A DNA stretch of 64,000 nt. It comes from Nevskia sp. (lineage in GTDB: Bacteria > Pseudomonadota > Gammaproteobacteria > Nevskiales > Nevskiaceae). Location: contig JADGHB010000001.1 of NCBI GenBank assembly GCA_019689635.1, positions 122,095 to 186,094 on the forward strand, in the 5' to 3' direction. How positions within the stretch are numbered: the first letter of the stretch is position 1; every line of letters starts with the position of its first letter. Made by a program: the position numbers and the translations under genes. Shown in pieces: positions 18,513 to 28,232 of this stretch. The notes below the pieces were generated by a model that searched no databases, had not been told where the DNA came from, and saw nothing but the letters and a program-made list of their open reading frames with translations.

Positions 18513-20120
18513 CTACATCCTGAAAATGCCGTAACGCGGATCGCCGATCGGCACGTTGAGCGCGCAGGACAGCGCGATGCCCAGCGCGGGGCGCGTGTCC
18601 GGCGGGTCGAGCACGCCGTCGTCCCAGATCTCGGAGGTGCTCCAGTAAGCCGAGGACTTGCGCTGGAACTCGGCCAGCACCGGCTCGCGGATGGCGGCGA
18701 TCTCGGCCGGCGTGAGCGTCCGGCCCTGGCGCTGGAGCTGGCGGATCTTCACGTCGGCCAGCGTGTTGGCCGCCTGCTCGGCACCCATCACCGCGATCTG
18801 GTGGTTGGGCCAGGAGAACAGGAAGCGCGAATCGAAGGCGCGCCCGCTCATGCCGTAGTTGCCGGCGCCGAAGGAACCGTGGCACATCACGGTGAATTTC
18901 GGCACCTCGCTGCACGACACGGCCATGATCATCTTGGCGCCGTCCTTGGTGATGCCGCGGCGCTCGTACTCGCGGCCGACCATGAAGCCGGTGATGTTCT
19001 GCAGAAACAGGATCGGCGTCTTGTTCTGGTTGCACAGTTCGATGAAGTGCGTGCCCTTGAGCGCGGAGTCGTTGAACAGCACGCCGTTGTTGGCCAGGAT
19101 GCCGATCTTGTAGCCCCACAGATGCGCGTAGCCGCAGACCAGGGTCTTGCCGTAGTTCGGCTGGTACTCGTGGAAGCGGCTGCCGTCCACGATGCGCGCG
19201 ATCACCTCGTGCATGTCGAACTGCTGCTTGATGTCGCGCGGCAGGATGCCGTACAGCTCGGCAGGGTCGTAGTACGGATCTTCCGGCGGCTGCCACTCGA
19301 TGGCCGTCTTCTGCGGGCGCTTGAACTGGCCGACGATATCGCGCGCGATGGCGATGGCTTCTTCCTCGCTGGAGGCCGGATAGTCCGCGGTGCCGGACAC
19401 GCTGGTGTGCATGTCGCAGCCGCCCAGTTCGTCCACGGTGTTTTCCTCGCCGGTGGCGGCTTTCACCAGCGGCGGACCGGCCAGGAAGATGGCGCCGGTG
19501 CCGCGCACGATCACGTTGTAGTCCGACAGCGCCGGTACGTAGGCGCCGCCCGCGGTGCAGTGCCCGAGCACCACCGCCACCTGCGGGATGCCGAGCTTGG
19601 AGAGCAGGCACTGGTTGCGGAAGATGCGCCCCGCGTAGTACTTGTCCGCGAACAGCTCGGCCTGTAGCGGCAAAAAGCCGCCGGCGGAGTCGCACAGATG
19701 CACCACCGGCAGGCGATTCTCGATGGCGATGTCCAGCGCGCGCACCGTCTTCTTCACCGTCAGCGGATACCAGGCGCCGCCTTTGACGCTCGCGTCGCCG
19801 GCGTTCACCAGCACCTCGCGGCCGGACACGATGCCGATGCCGGTGACGCAGGCCGCGCCGGGCACCTCTCCGCCGTAGGCCTCGCAGGCGGCGAGCGTGG
19901 ACAGTTCCAGGAACGGCGTGCCCGGATCGAGCAGCAGGTCCAGCCGTTCGCGCACGCTGAGCTTGTTCTGGCTGCGCAGGCGCTCGAGGTCGCGTTGCGG
20001 ACGAGCGAAGCGCGCGGCGCGCTGCTTGTCCTTGAGCTCGGCGGCCAGCCTGCGGTGGTGCTCGGCGTTGGCGCGGAATTCCGCGGACGCCGTGTTGAGC
20101 CGGCTTGCGATGCGCCTCAT
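18513..20120 (-). CDS. Acyl-CoA carboxylase beta (carboxyltransferase) subunit
   Basis: A 535-residue carboxyltransferase of the methylcrotonyl-/geranoyl-CoA carboxylase group: it moves CO2 from carboxybiotin to an acyl-CoA. Family landmarks include VRERLDLLLDPGTPFLELS, the second oxyanion segment in CTAGGAYVPALSD, AGPPLVKAATGE, ELGGCDMH, and FLQNITGFMVG in the C-terminal half; the end (GDPRYGIFRM) resembles LiuB. The loop usually read as SGGAN in methylcrotonyl-CoA carboxylase is SAGGF here, which could mark a different acyl substrate. The ATG overlaps the stop of the biotin carrier gene by four bases, completing a three-gene carboxylase. Confidence 0.87.
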   Translation of the reverse strand: MRRIASRLNTASAEFRANAEHHRRLAAELKDKQRAARFARPQRDLERLRSQNKLSVRERLDLLLDPGTPFLELSTLAACEAYGGEVPGAACVTGIGIVSGREVLVNAGDASVKGGAWYPLTVKKTVRALDIAIENRLPVVHLCDSAGGFLPLQAELFADKYYAGRIFRNQCLLSKLGIPQVAVVLGHCTAGGAYVPALSDYNVIVRGTGAIFLAGPPLVKAATGEENTVDELGGCDMHTSVSGTADYPASSEEEAIAIARDIVGQFKRPQKTAIEWQPPEDPYYDPAELYGILPRDIKQQFDMHEVIARIVDGSRFHEYQPNYGKTLVCGYAHLWGYKIGILANNGVLFNDSALKGTHFIELCNQNKTPILFLQNITGFMVGREYERRGITKDGAKMIMAVSCSEVPKFTVMCHGSFGAGNYGMSGRAFDSRFLFSWPNHQIAVMGAEQAANTLADVKIRQLQRQGRTLTPAEIAAIREPVLAEFQRKSSAYWSTSEIWDDGVLDPPDTRPALGIALSCALNVPIGDPRYGIFRM

Positions 20121-20620
20121 GCGGTCTTCTCCGGGGCCAGCGTCAGCAACAGCGCGTCGCGGTCGAAAGTCTGGCCCTTCTCAACTTGCACCGCCTCGAC
20201 CACGCCGTCGCGCGGCGCGATGATCGTGGTTTCCATCTTCATGCTCTCCATCACCAGCAGCGTCTGTCCCTGGGTCACGGACTGGCCGGCCTGGACCGCG
20301 AGCGCCACGACGCTGCCCGGCATCGGCGCGCGGATCTCGTCCTCCGCGGCGGCGTGGCGCTGGCGCGCCAGACGCACCAGCGGATGCACGTAGCGCAGCG
20401 TGTGGCTTGCGCCGTCGAGGTGCACGAACACCTCATCGCCGCGCACGGCCAGGTGCACGCGCTCGCTGACGCCGTTCACCGTCAGCCGGGCGGAACCGTC
20501 GTCCTCGCGGTGCAGGTTCACCGGGATGCTGCGTTCGCCTAGGTGCAGGCGGTAGCCCTGCCGCGCGCGCGACAGGGCCACCTGGTATTCGTGCTCGCCC
20601 AGCTTGAAGACGTGCTGCAC
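20117..20620 (-). CDS. Biotin carboxyl carrier protein of the acyl-CoA carboxylase
   Basis: A 167-residue biotin carrier. The C-terminal biotinyl domain has the attachment motif ESMKM with Lys128, in LLVMESMKMETTI, and begins at about APMPGSVVALAVQAGQ. Residues 1 to about 85 resemble the BT linker domain found between biotin carboxylase and biotinyl domains in methylcrotonyl-type alpha subunits. The start is a GTG at 20620 with GGAGG upstream, one base after the biotin carboxylase stop. The usual single alpha subunit is therefore split into two proteins in this organism. Confidence 0.88.
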   Translation of the reverse strand: MQHVFKLGEHEYQVALSRARQGYRLHLGERSIPVNLHREDDGSARLTVNGVSERVHLAVRGDEVFVHLDGASHTLRYVHPLVRLARQRHAAAEDEIRAPMPGSVVALAVQAGQSVTQGQTLLVMESMKMETTIIAPRDGVVEAVQVEKGQTFDRDALLLTLAPEKTA

Positions 20621-20621
20621 G

Positions 20622-22126
<1,505 letters not shown>

Positions 22127-22130
<4 letters not shown>

Positions 22131-22795
22131 GCGCGTTTTCTCCGGGTCGGTGCGCGCGGCATCAAGCCTTCGCACACCAGACGAGTCAGCGGGTCGGCCA
22201 GGCGAGCGATGTCCGGCGCGCGCGCCGCACGCCGGCTGGCCGGCGTTCGAGCGTCCGCGAGATACCGCCAGGTGTGGTGTTCGATGCCGCCGAAAATCAG
22301 ATCCCGCACCAGCCGCGGGGAGAGATCGGCGCGGAATTCGCCCTGCGCGGCGCCTTCTTCGATCACGCGCAGCAGCAGTCCGCTGTAACGGCGGTTGAGC
22401 GCGTACAGCGGCGAGTCGGGATAGTCCGGCTGGGCGCGCACTTCGCGGAACATCAGGCGGCACAACTGCGGCCAGTCGCGGATCGAGCGCAGATGCCGCT
22501 CGATGAGGAAACGCAAGCGTTCACGGGCGCCGTCGATGGAAGCCAGCTCGCGCGCGTAATCGCCGAACATCTCCTCGTACCAGCGCGCCAGGACCGCCAG
22601 CAGCAAGGCTCGCTTGGTGGGGAAATACTTGTACACCGCCCCCTCCACCACGCCGCAGCGCGCGGCGATCTCGGCCACCGCGGCCTGCTCGTAGCCCTTG
22701 GCGGCGAACACGGCGCGCGCCGCGTGCAGCAGGGCCTCGGTGCGCGCCGCACGGCTCAGGCGCGGCGCCGGCTTGCGCGCGGCGGCGGCTTTCAT
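22127..22795 (-). CDS. TetR-family regulator of the acyl-CoA locus
   Basis: A 222-residue TetR-type repressor. The N-terminal helix-turn-helix is AAVAEIAARCGVVEGAVYKYFPTKRALLLAVL, after a basic tail. The C-terminal ligand domain is helical and ends in a basic stretch. It is sandwiched between the AtuA-family gene and the biotin carboxylase gene with four-base overlaps on both sides, so it is co-expressed with the enzymes it probably controls. The palindrome at 25460-25476 is the best candidate operator; the ligand would be an acyl-CoA intermediate, by analogy with similar regulators. Confidence 0.9.
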
Positions 22796-24648
22796 GGCGC
22801 GGTTCGCGCGCCCAGGCCGTGGCGCGCCAGCCATTCCCTGGGCACGCGCAGCGGAAAGTCCATCAGGATCTGCGCCAGCATCTTGCCCTGCGGGTCGTAG
22901 CGCAGGCTGGCCATGCCCCCGCCGCCCAGCGCGCGCGTCATGAGGAAGTTGAAGCCATGCAGCCCCGGCCATTCGTAGCGCCGCACCTCGCCGCGGACGA
23001 AGTGCGCGAAGTAGCGCGCGACCGCCTCGGCCGTGAGTTGTTCGCGCAACAGCGGCACGAATTCCGGCTTGCGCGCCAGCACGCCGATGTTGGCGCAATC
23101 CCCCTTGTCGCCGGAACGACCGTAGGCGAGCGCGAGGAGCGGCACGGCGACGGCTTCTTGACGCTCGTCGGCCGGCGGACGTGGCGGGCCCGCGGGATCG
23201 CTGGCGAGCGGTGCCGCAGCCGCCGCGAGCTCGCTCGGGCCGGCCGTGTTTTCCAAGGGCTCGCTTGCACACGGGCGGCTGGGTGTGAAAGCGATGGTCT
23301 CGCCCTCGACTTCGACCCGAATCGGCACCGCGTCCTTGGGAATCAGGAAGGAGAACAGCCGCACCAACGGTTTGACCTCGGGCCGTCCGCCGGCGAAACC
23401 GGTGATGCCCTGCGCCATGCTGGTGGCGGCGGGAATGAACTCGCGCGAGAAGATCTCCAGCGCGCGGCGGTCGGCATGCTGCACGGCGAGCTTCAAGATC
23501 ACCTCGCGCGTGGCCGCGCGCGCGTTGGCGCCCCAGTTGGCTTCGGTGCCCAACACTTCCACGTCGCTGCGCAGCGCGTCGGCCAGGCCGCGCTCGGCGC
23601 ACAGGCGTCGGGTGCGCTTGAGGATCGCCTCGACCACCGCCAGCGCTTTTTCTCTGGCCTGCGGCCCGCCCAGCATCAGGGTGCCGGTGGCGCGAAAACC
23701 GTCCTGATCGGTGGCCGAAACCTTGTAGCTCTGCGGCGGCGCGTAACCGCGCGCGCCGCGCACCTCAACCCGATCGGCGCCGACCTGCGCCAGGCGAACC
23801 TGACGGAAATCGCAAATCACGTCGGGCAACAGGTAGGCGCCGGGATCGCCGACTTCGTACACGATCTGTTCGGCCACGCTCTGCGGCGTGACGCGCCCGC
23901 CGGTGTCCGCGGGCTTGGTGATGACGATGCCGCCGTCGCGCGCGACTTCCGCGATGGGAAAGCCCATGCGATCCCAGTCCTGTGCCACCTCCTGCCAGTC
24001 GGTGACGATGCCGCCGGTGGCCTGCGTGCCGCACTCGATGATGTGGCCGGCGAGGCTGCCCGCCGCGAGTTGGTCGTATTCGTCCGCGCGCCAGCCGAAC
24101 TCGTGGATCAGCGGTCCCAGCACCAGCGCGGAGTCCACGCAGCGGCCGGTGAGCACCAGATCCGCGCCGGCGGACAGCGCGGCGGCGATGGGGAAGGCGC
24201 CGAGATAGGCGTTGACGCTCCAGGGTCTGGCGGGAAATTCGCTGCCCTCGTACATCTCGCGCACGCCCTGCTGGCGCAAGGTCGCGGCGCGCTCCAGCAG
24301 ATCGTCGCCCAGCACGACGCCGATCTTCAGGGAGATTCCCCGCGCCTTGAGCCTTTCCTCGATGGCCGCCTTGCAGGCGCGCGGATTCACGCCGCCGGCG
24401 TTGGTCACCACCTTGATGCCGCGTTTCTTGATTTCCGGCGCCAGCTCCGCGAGCACTTCGGGGAAATCGGTGGCATAGCCGAGATTCGCATCCTTGGCCC
24501 GCGCGCGGGCCAGCAGGGACATGGTGATCTCGGCCAGATAGTCGAGCACCAGGTAGTCGATCTGGCCCGAGCGGACGAGCTGCCGCGGCCCTTCCGGCGA
24601 ATCGCCCCAGAAACCGGCGCCGCAGCCGAGGCGCACGAGGTCTTTCAT
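22792..24648 (-). CDS. AtuA-family (DUF1446) acyclic terpene utilisation protein
   Basis: A 618-residue member of the DUF1446/AtuA family. The N-terminal domain has the hallmark CGAGFWGDSPEGPRQLVRSG, DYLVLDYLAEITMSLLARA and VVTNAGGVNPRAC, with TGRCVDSALVLGPL further on. The C-terminal 110 residues form the AtuA-like domain, beginning at PLLALAYGRSGDKGDCANIGVLAR. The family is named from the acyclic terpene (citronellol) pathway of Pseudomonas, where AtuA is required but its reaction is not settled. Length is as expected. It lies 3 bases downstream of the enoyl-CoA hydratase gene and overlaps the TetR gene, firmly inside the operon. Confidence 0.9.
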   Translation of the reverse strand: MKDLVRLGCGAGFWGDSPEGPRQLVRSGQIDYLVLDYLAEITMSLLARARAKDANLGYATDFPEVLAELAPEIKKRGIKVVTNAGGVNPRACKAAIEERLKARGISLKIGVVLGDDLLERAATLRQQGVREMYEGSEFPARPWSVNAYLGAFPIAAALSAGADLVLTGRCVDSALVLGPLIHEFGWRADEYDQLAAGSLAGHIIECGTQATGGIVTDWQEVAQDWDRMGFPIAEVARDGGIVITKPADTGGRVTPQSVAEQIVYEVGDPGAYLLPDVICDFRQVRLAQVGADRVEVRGARGYAPPQSYKVSATDQDGFRATGTLMLGGPQAREKALAVVEAILKRTRRLCAERGLADALRSDVEVLGTEANWGANARAATREVILKLAVQHADRRALEIFSREFIPAATSMAQGITGFAGGRPEVKPLVRLFSFLIPKDAVPIRVEVEGETIAFTPSRPCASEPLENTAGPSELAAAAAPLASDPAGPPRPPADERQEAVAVPLLALAYGRSGDKGDCANIGVLARKPEFVPLLREQLTAEAVARYFAHFVRGEVRRYEWPGLHGFNFLMTRALGGGGMASLRYDPQGKMLAQILMDFPLRVPREWLARHGLGARTAP

Positions 24649-24651
24649 CGC

Positions 24652-25434
24652 TCAGCGTCCGGTGAACTTGGGCGCGCGTTTTTCGGCGAAAGCGGCCAGG
24701 CCTTCCTTGGCGTCCTCGGTGGAAGACATCACCGGCACCATGACCTGCGCGTACTCCAGAGCATCCCGCAAGCTCATGTCGCGCATGGCGTGGAATGCCT
24801 GCTTGCCCAGGCGGATGGCGGTCGGCGACTTGTCGAGGATGCGCGCGAGCAGCCAGTCCAGCTTGGCGTCGAGCTCCGCGCGCGGCACGACGTAATTGAC
24901 GACGCCCCACTCCAAAAGCTCGCGCGCGCCGAAGGTCTCGCCGGTGATGCACATCTCCTGCAGCCGTCGGGCCGGCAGCACGCGCAGCATGTGCGGCAGG
25001 ATCATCATCGGCGTGATGCCGATCTTCGGCTCGGTGGTGCCGAAGCGCACGTCGTCGGCCGCCACCGCCAGATCGCAGGCGCACAGCAGCCCGAAGCCGC
25101 CGGCCATGACGTGGCCGTTGACGCGCGCGATCACCGGCAGGGTGCACGCCTGCAGGCGCTTGAACAGGTCCACGATGTAGTGCCGCGGGCGGGCGAAATC
25201 CACGGCGAAGGCGAAGCCTTGCGCGTTGCGGTCGAGGTCGGCGCCGGCGCAGAACGCCTTGTCGCCCGCGCCGGTGAGCACGATGGCGCGCACCGTGGCA
25301 TCCGCCTGCGCGGCGGCGATCGCGTGCTCGATGCGCTGCACCACCTCTTCGTTCAAGGCATTGCGTCGCGGCTCGCGGTTGATGACGATCCAGACCGCCG
25401 CACCGCGGCGCTCGGTGAGTACCGGTTCGGACAT
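24652..25434 (-). CDS. Enoyl-CoA hydratase/isomerase family protein
   Basis: A 260-residue crotonase of canonical domain order. The oxyanion hole is in AFCAGADL and NGHVMAGGFGLLCACD; the helical C-terminal domain ends in AFAEKRAPKFTGR. Of the two catalytic Glu of enoyl-CoA hydratase, the first position reads Leu (GGFGLL in place of GGCELA), while the second is kept in TEPKIGITP. This may indicate an isomerase or a specialised hydratase such as those acting after carboxylation. First gene of the leftward operon, with GAGGAG upstream of the ATG and the palindrome 25460-25476 in its promoter. Confidence 0.9.
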   Translation of the reverse strand: MSEPVLTERRGAAVWIVINREPRRNALNEEVVQRIEHAIAAAQADATVRAIVLTGAGDKAFCAGADLDRNAQGFAFAVDFARPRHYIVDLFKRLQACTLPVIARVNGHVMAGGFGLLCACDLAVAADDVRFGTTEPKIGITPMMILPHMLRVLPARRLQEMCITGETFGARELLEWGVVNYVVPRAELDAKLDWLLARILDKSPTAIRLGKQAFHAMRDMSLRDALEYAQVMVPVMSSTEDAKEGLAAFAEKRAPKFTGR

Positions 25435-25459
25435 CGTGGGCTCCTCGGGGCTGGTTTTT

Positions 25460-25476
25460 GGTGAGTCTAACTCACC
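25460..25476. promoter_or_regulatory. Palindromic operator candidate in the divergent promoter region
   Basis: A perfect inverted repeat GGTGAGT-CTA-ACTCACC lies 25 bases upstream of the enoyl-CoA hydratase start and 108 bases upstream of the divergent SnoaL-like gene. Its size (17 bp) and symmetry suit a TetR dimer, and the leftward operon encodes one. It probably controls the carboxylase operon directly and could also affect the rightward operon. Confidence 0.6.
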
Positions 25477-25584
25477 TTCGGCGCAGCCGGCTCCTCCATT
25501 CGGGCGAATCGCCGGCGACGATCACGGGTCATCGTCCAGGCGCGATCCCGCCATGTTAAGTTCTGGATCCCGGAGGAGCGCACC

Positions 25585-26130
25585 ATGGACGCCGAACTGG
25601 AACGCGCGCTGCGCGAGCTGCTCGACAAACAGGCGATCTACGAGCTCGTCATGGCCTATGCCAACGCCGCCGACCGGCACGACCACGTCAAGATGCGCGC
25701 GCTCTACTGGGAGGACGCCATCGACGAACACGGCCATTTCTTCACCGGCCCGGCGCAGGCATTCATCGACCGTCTTCCCGAGATTCAGAAAGACATGGCG
25801 ATCCTGCACCACAACGTCACCACCGTGAACCTCCAGCTCGCCGGCGACCGCGCCGAGGGCGAGGTGTATCTGATCGCCATGCACCAGGTGCGCGGCGCGC
25901 AGCGTCACTACGACGTGCTGATCGGCGGACGCTACTTCGACCAATACGAAAAACGCGCCGGTCTATGGAAATTCAGCCGGCGCAGCATCGTCGCCGACTG
26001 GGCCTATGTCGCCGACCCTTCCGCGATCAGGCTCGATCATCCCTTCCTGGCCGGCGCCCATCTCGGCAAACCGGGACCGGCCGATCCCTCGTATGGTTTC
26101 TTCTCGCTCTTCAAGCGCGGCGAGCGCTGA
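25585..26130 (+). CDS. SnoaL-like / NTF2-fold protein
   Basis: A 181-residue SnoaL-like protein. The N-terminal helix region (LRELLDKQAIYELVMAYANAADRHD) and the beta strand segments HVTVN-like (NVTTVNLQLAGDRAEGEVYL) and WKFSRRSIVADW are typical. The ATG is preceded by GGAGGAG. First gene of the rightward operon; its 3' end overlaps the crotonase-like gene by 38 bases, indicating translational coupling. The fold is used by isomerases and hydratases, but no active-site residues can be assigned. It differs clearly from the protein at 799-1299, sharing the fold rather than close identity. Confidence 0.8.
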   Translation: MDAELERALRELLDKQAIYELVMAYANAADRHDHVKMRALYWEDAIDEHGHFFTGPAQAFIDRLPEIQKDMAILHHNVTTVNLQLAGDRAEGEVYLIAMHQVRGAQRHYDVLIGGRYFDQYEKRAGLWKFSRRSIVADWAYVADPSAIRLDHPFLAGAHLGKPGPADPSYGFFSLFKRGER

Positions 26131-27001
26131 CGCCCTCGCGCCGCTCGACGCGCTGCGTGACTGGGCCCGCGCAGCCGCGGCGGCGGCGCAGGCGCGCCCC
26201 GAGCCGCTGCTGGCGCGGATCGAACGCACGCCGATCGCCTCCACGGTGTTGATGCACGCCCTGCGGGCTGGCGAGGCGCTGTCCCTGGAAAGCGCCCTGG
26301 TCCTGGAATCGCTGGCCTACTCCACGCTTCAGGCCGGCCCGGAGTTCCGTGCCTGGCGCGCGGCCCACCGGACCCCGAAGCCGCCGGCGCGCGACCCGGG
26401 CCCGGCCGTGATCCTGGAGCGCCGCGCCGACGCGCTGTGCCTGACGCTCAACCGCGCCTCCCTGCGCAATTCGATGAGCTTGGAAATGCGCGACGCCCTG
26501 ATCGAGGCGCTGGAACTGGCGCTCGCCGACGACAGCATCGCGCGGGTCGAGATCCGCGCCCGCGGGAAATGTTTTTCGGTCGGCGGCGAGCTCACCGAGT
26601 TCGGCACCGCCCCCGATCCCGCCACCGCCCATCTGGTGCGCACCCAGGCCCTGCCCGGCCGGCTGCTGGCGCACTGCGCCCGGCGCGCCACCGTTTACGT
26701 GCACGGCGCCTGCATCGGTTCGGGCATCGAGTTCCCCGCTTTTGCCGGGCGCGTGATCGCGGCGAGCGACGCCTGGTTCCAGTTGCCGGAATTGAACTAC
26801 GGCCTGATCCCGGGCGCCGGCGGCACGGTGTCCATCGCGCGCCGCATCGGAGCATTGCGCACCGCCTATCTCGTGCTCTCGGGCAAGCGCCTGGACGTGC
26901 GCACCGCGCTCGCCTGGGGTCTGGTGGACGCCATCGAGCCGGACTCACCAACTCGGACGAAGCGCGCGCGGCCGGCGCGTCTTAATTTGCCCGCGCCATG
27001 A
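26093..27001 (+). CDS. Enoyl-CoA hydratase family protein with circularly permuted domain order
   Basis: A 302-residue crotonase-superfamily protein with unusual order. Residues 39-93 (LLARIERTPIAS...EFRAWRAAHR) resemble the C-terminal helices of ordinary enoyl-CoA hydratases; the neighbour at 24652-25434 has the same pattern (LLARILDKSPTAI, then MSLRDALEY) at its C terminus. Residues 105-283 form the spiral core: SVGGEL oxyanion segment, GACIGSGIEF with Glu213 and QLPELNYGLIPGAGG with Glu233, so both catalytic Glu are present. The core ends at GLVDAIEP, exactly where the C-terminal helices normally begin. Stop overlaps the acyl-CoA dehydrogenase start. The ATG at 26093 is the best start; a few upstream codons are possible. 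Confidence 0.8.
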   Translation: MVSSRSSSAASADALAPLDALRDWARAAAAAAQARPEPLLARIERTPIASTVLMHALRAGEALSLESALVLESLAYSTLQAGPEFRAWRAAHRTPKPPARDPGPAVILERRADALCLTLNRASLRNSMSLEMRDALIEALELALADDSIARVEIRARGKCFSVGGELTEFGTAPDPATAHLVRTQALPGRLLAHCARRATVYVHGACIGSGIEFPAFAGRVIAASDAWFQLPELNYGLIPGAGGTVSIARRIGALRTAYLVLSGKRLDVRTALAWGLVDAIEPDSPTRTKRARPARLNLPAP

Positions 27002-28206
27002 ACGACCGCCACCGCAAGCCGCCCGCCGATGTGTGGCAGGCCTTCACCGGCCTGTCCGACGAGGAGCGCGAAATCCTGGATGCCGCCGACCGTTTCGCGC
27101 GCGACACGCTCTATCCGCTGGCGCGGAAAATGGACGACGAGGAATGGTGGCCGGCGGACGTTTTCCCCAAGATCGGCGCCCAGGGTTATTTCGGCGTGAC
27201 CGCGCCGGAGGAATACGGCGGCGCGGGGCTGGACCTGTTCGCCGCCGGGCTGATCCTGCAGGCCTTCTCGCGCTGGAACCACGCGCTGGGCCTGGCCTGG
27301 GTGGCGCACGAGAACCTGTGCCTGCACAACCTGCTGCGCAACGCCACCGAGGCGCAGAAGAAAAAATATCTGCCGGGTCTGTGCCAGGGCACGCGGATCG
27401 GCGCGCTGGGGCTCACCGAGCCCGGCGCCGGCTCGGACGCGCTCGGCTCGATGAGCACCACCGCGCGGCGCGAAGGCGATCACTATCTCCTCAACGGCCG
27501 CAAGATCTACATCACCAACGGCCCGGTGGCCGACGTGCTCTTGGTGTACGCCAAGACCGACAAGAGCCAGGGCGCGCAGGGCATCTCGGCCTTCATCGTC
27601 GAGAAGGATTTTCCCGGCTTTGCGGTCGCGCAGAAGCTCACCAAGATGGGCTTCCGCGGCAGCCAGACGGCGGAACTGGTGTTCGACGATTGCCGCGTTC
27701 CCGCCGAGAACCGGGTCGGCGAGGAAAACCGCGGCGTGAAAGTGGTGATGTCGGGCCTCGATCTGGAACGCGCGATGATCTCGCCGATCTGCCTGGGCAT
27801 CGCCGAGCGCGCCTTGCAGCTTTCGCTCGACTACGCGCGCAGCCGCAAGCAGTTCGGCCGTCCGATCGCGGACTTCCAGATGATCCAGGACAAGCTCGCG
27901 CAGATGTACGTGTGGGTGGAGTCCATGCGCCTGTTCACCTACCAGACGCTGCGCGCGGCGAGCGCCATCGGCGAGCACGAAGGCGGCCGCGGCGAGATCC
28001 ACAAGCTCACCGCCGCCGGCGTGATGTATGTGGCCGAGACTTTGAACCGGGTGCTCAACGAGGCGGTCCAGGTGCACGGCGGCGCCGGTTACATCTGGGA
28101 ATCCGAGATCAACCGCCTGTACCGTTCGATCAAGCTCTTGGAGATCGGCGCCGGCACCACCGAAGTGCGCAAGATGATCATCGCCGGCGAGCTGCTGAAA
28201 AACTGA
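26998..28206 (+). CDS. Acyl-CoA dehydrogenase, isovaleryl-CoA dehydrogenase-like
   Basis: A 402-residue FAD-dependent acyl-CoA dehydrogenase with the usual three-domain fold. Signatures are LTEPGAGSDALGSMSTTA (FAD/acyl binding) and QFGRPIADFQMIQDKLAQM. The catalytic base seems to be Glu257 in GLDLERAM, as in isovaleryl-CoA dehydrogenase, because the position used in straight-chain enzymes (YEGT) reads IGAGT here. This points to a branched acyl-CoA substrate such as an isovaleryl, citronellyl or similar chain. It starts by an ATGA overlap with the permuted crotonase gene and precedes the SDR gene by 26 bases. Confidence 0.9.
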   Translation: MNDRHRKPPADVWQAFTGLSDEEREILDAADRFARDTLYPLARKMDDEEWWPADVFPKIGAQGYFGVTAPEEYGGAGLDLFAAGLILQAFSRWNHALGLAWVAHENLCLHNLLRNATEAQKKKYLPGLCQGTRIGALGLTEPGAGSDALGSMSTTARREGDHYLLNGRKIYITNGPVADVLLVYAKTDKSQGAQGISAFIVEKDFPGFAVAQKLTKMGFRGSQTAELVFDDCRVPAENRVGEENRGVKVVMSGLDLERAMISPICLGIAERALQLSLDYARSRKQFGRPIADFQMIQDKLAQMYVWVESMRLFTYQTLRAASAIGEHEGGRGEIHKLTAAGVMYVAETLNRVLNEAVQVHGGAGYIWESEINRLYRSIKLLEIGAGTTEVRKMIIAGELLKN

Positions 28207-28232
28207 GCGCGCCTTGGGCTTGCGAGGATTCT

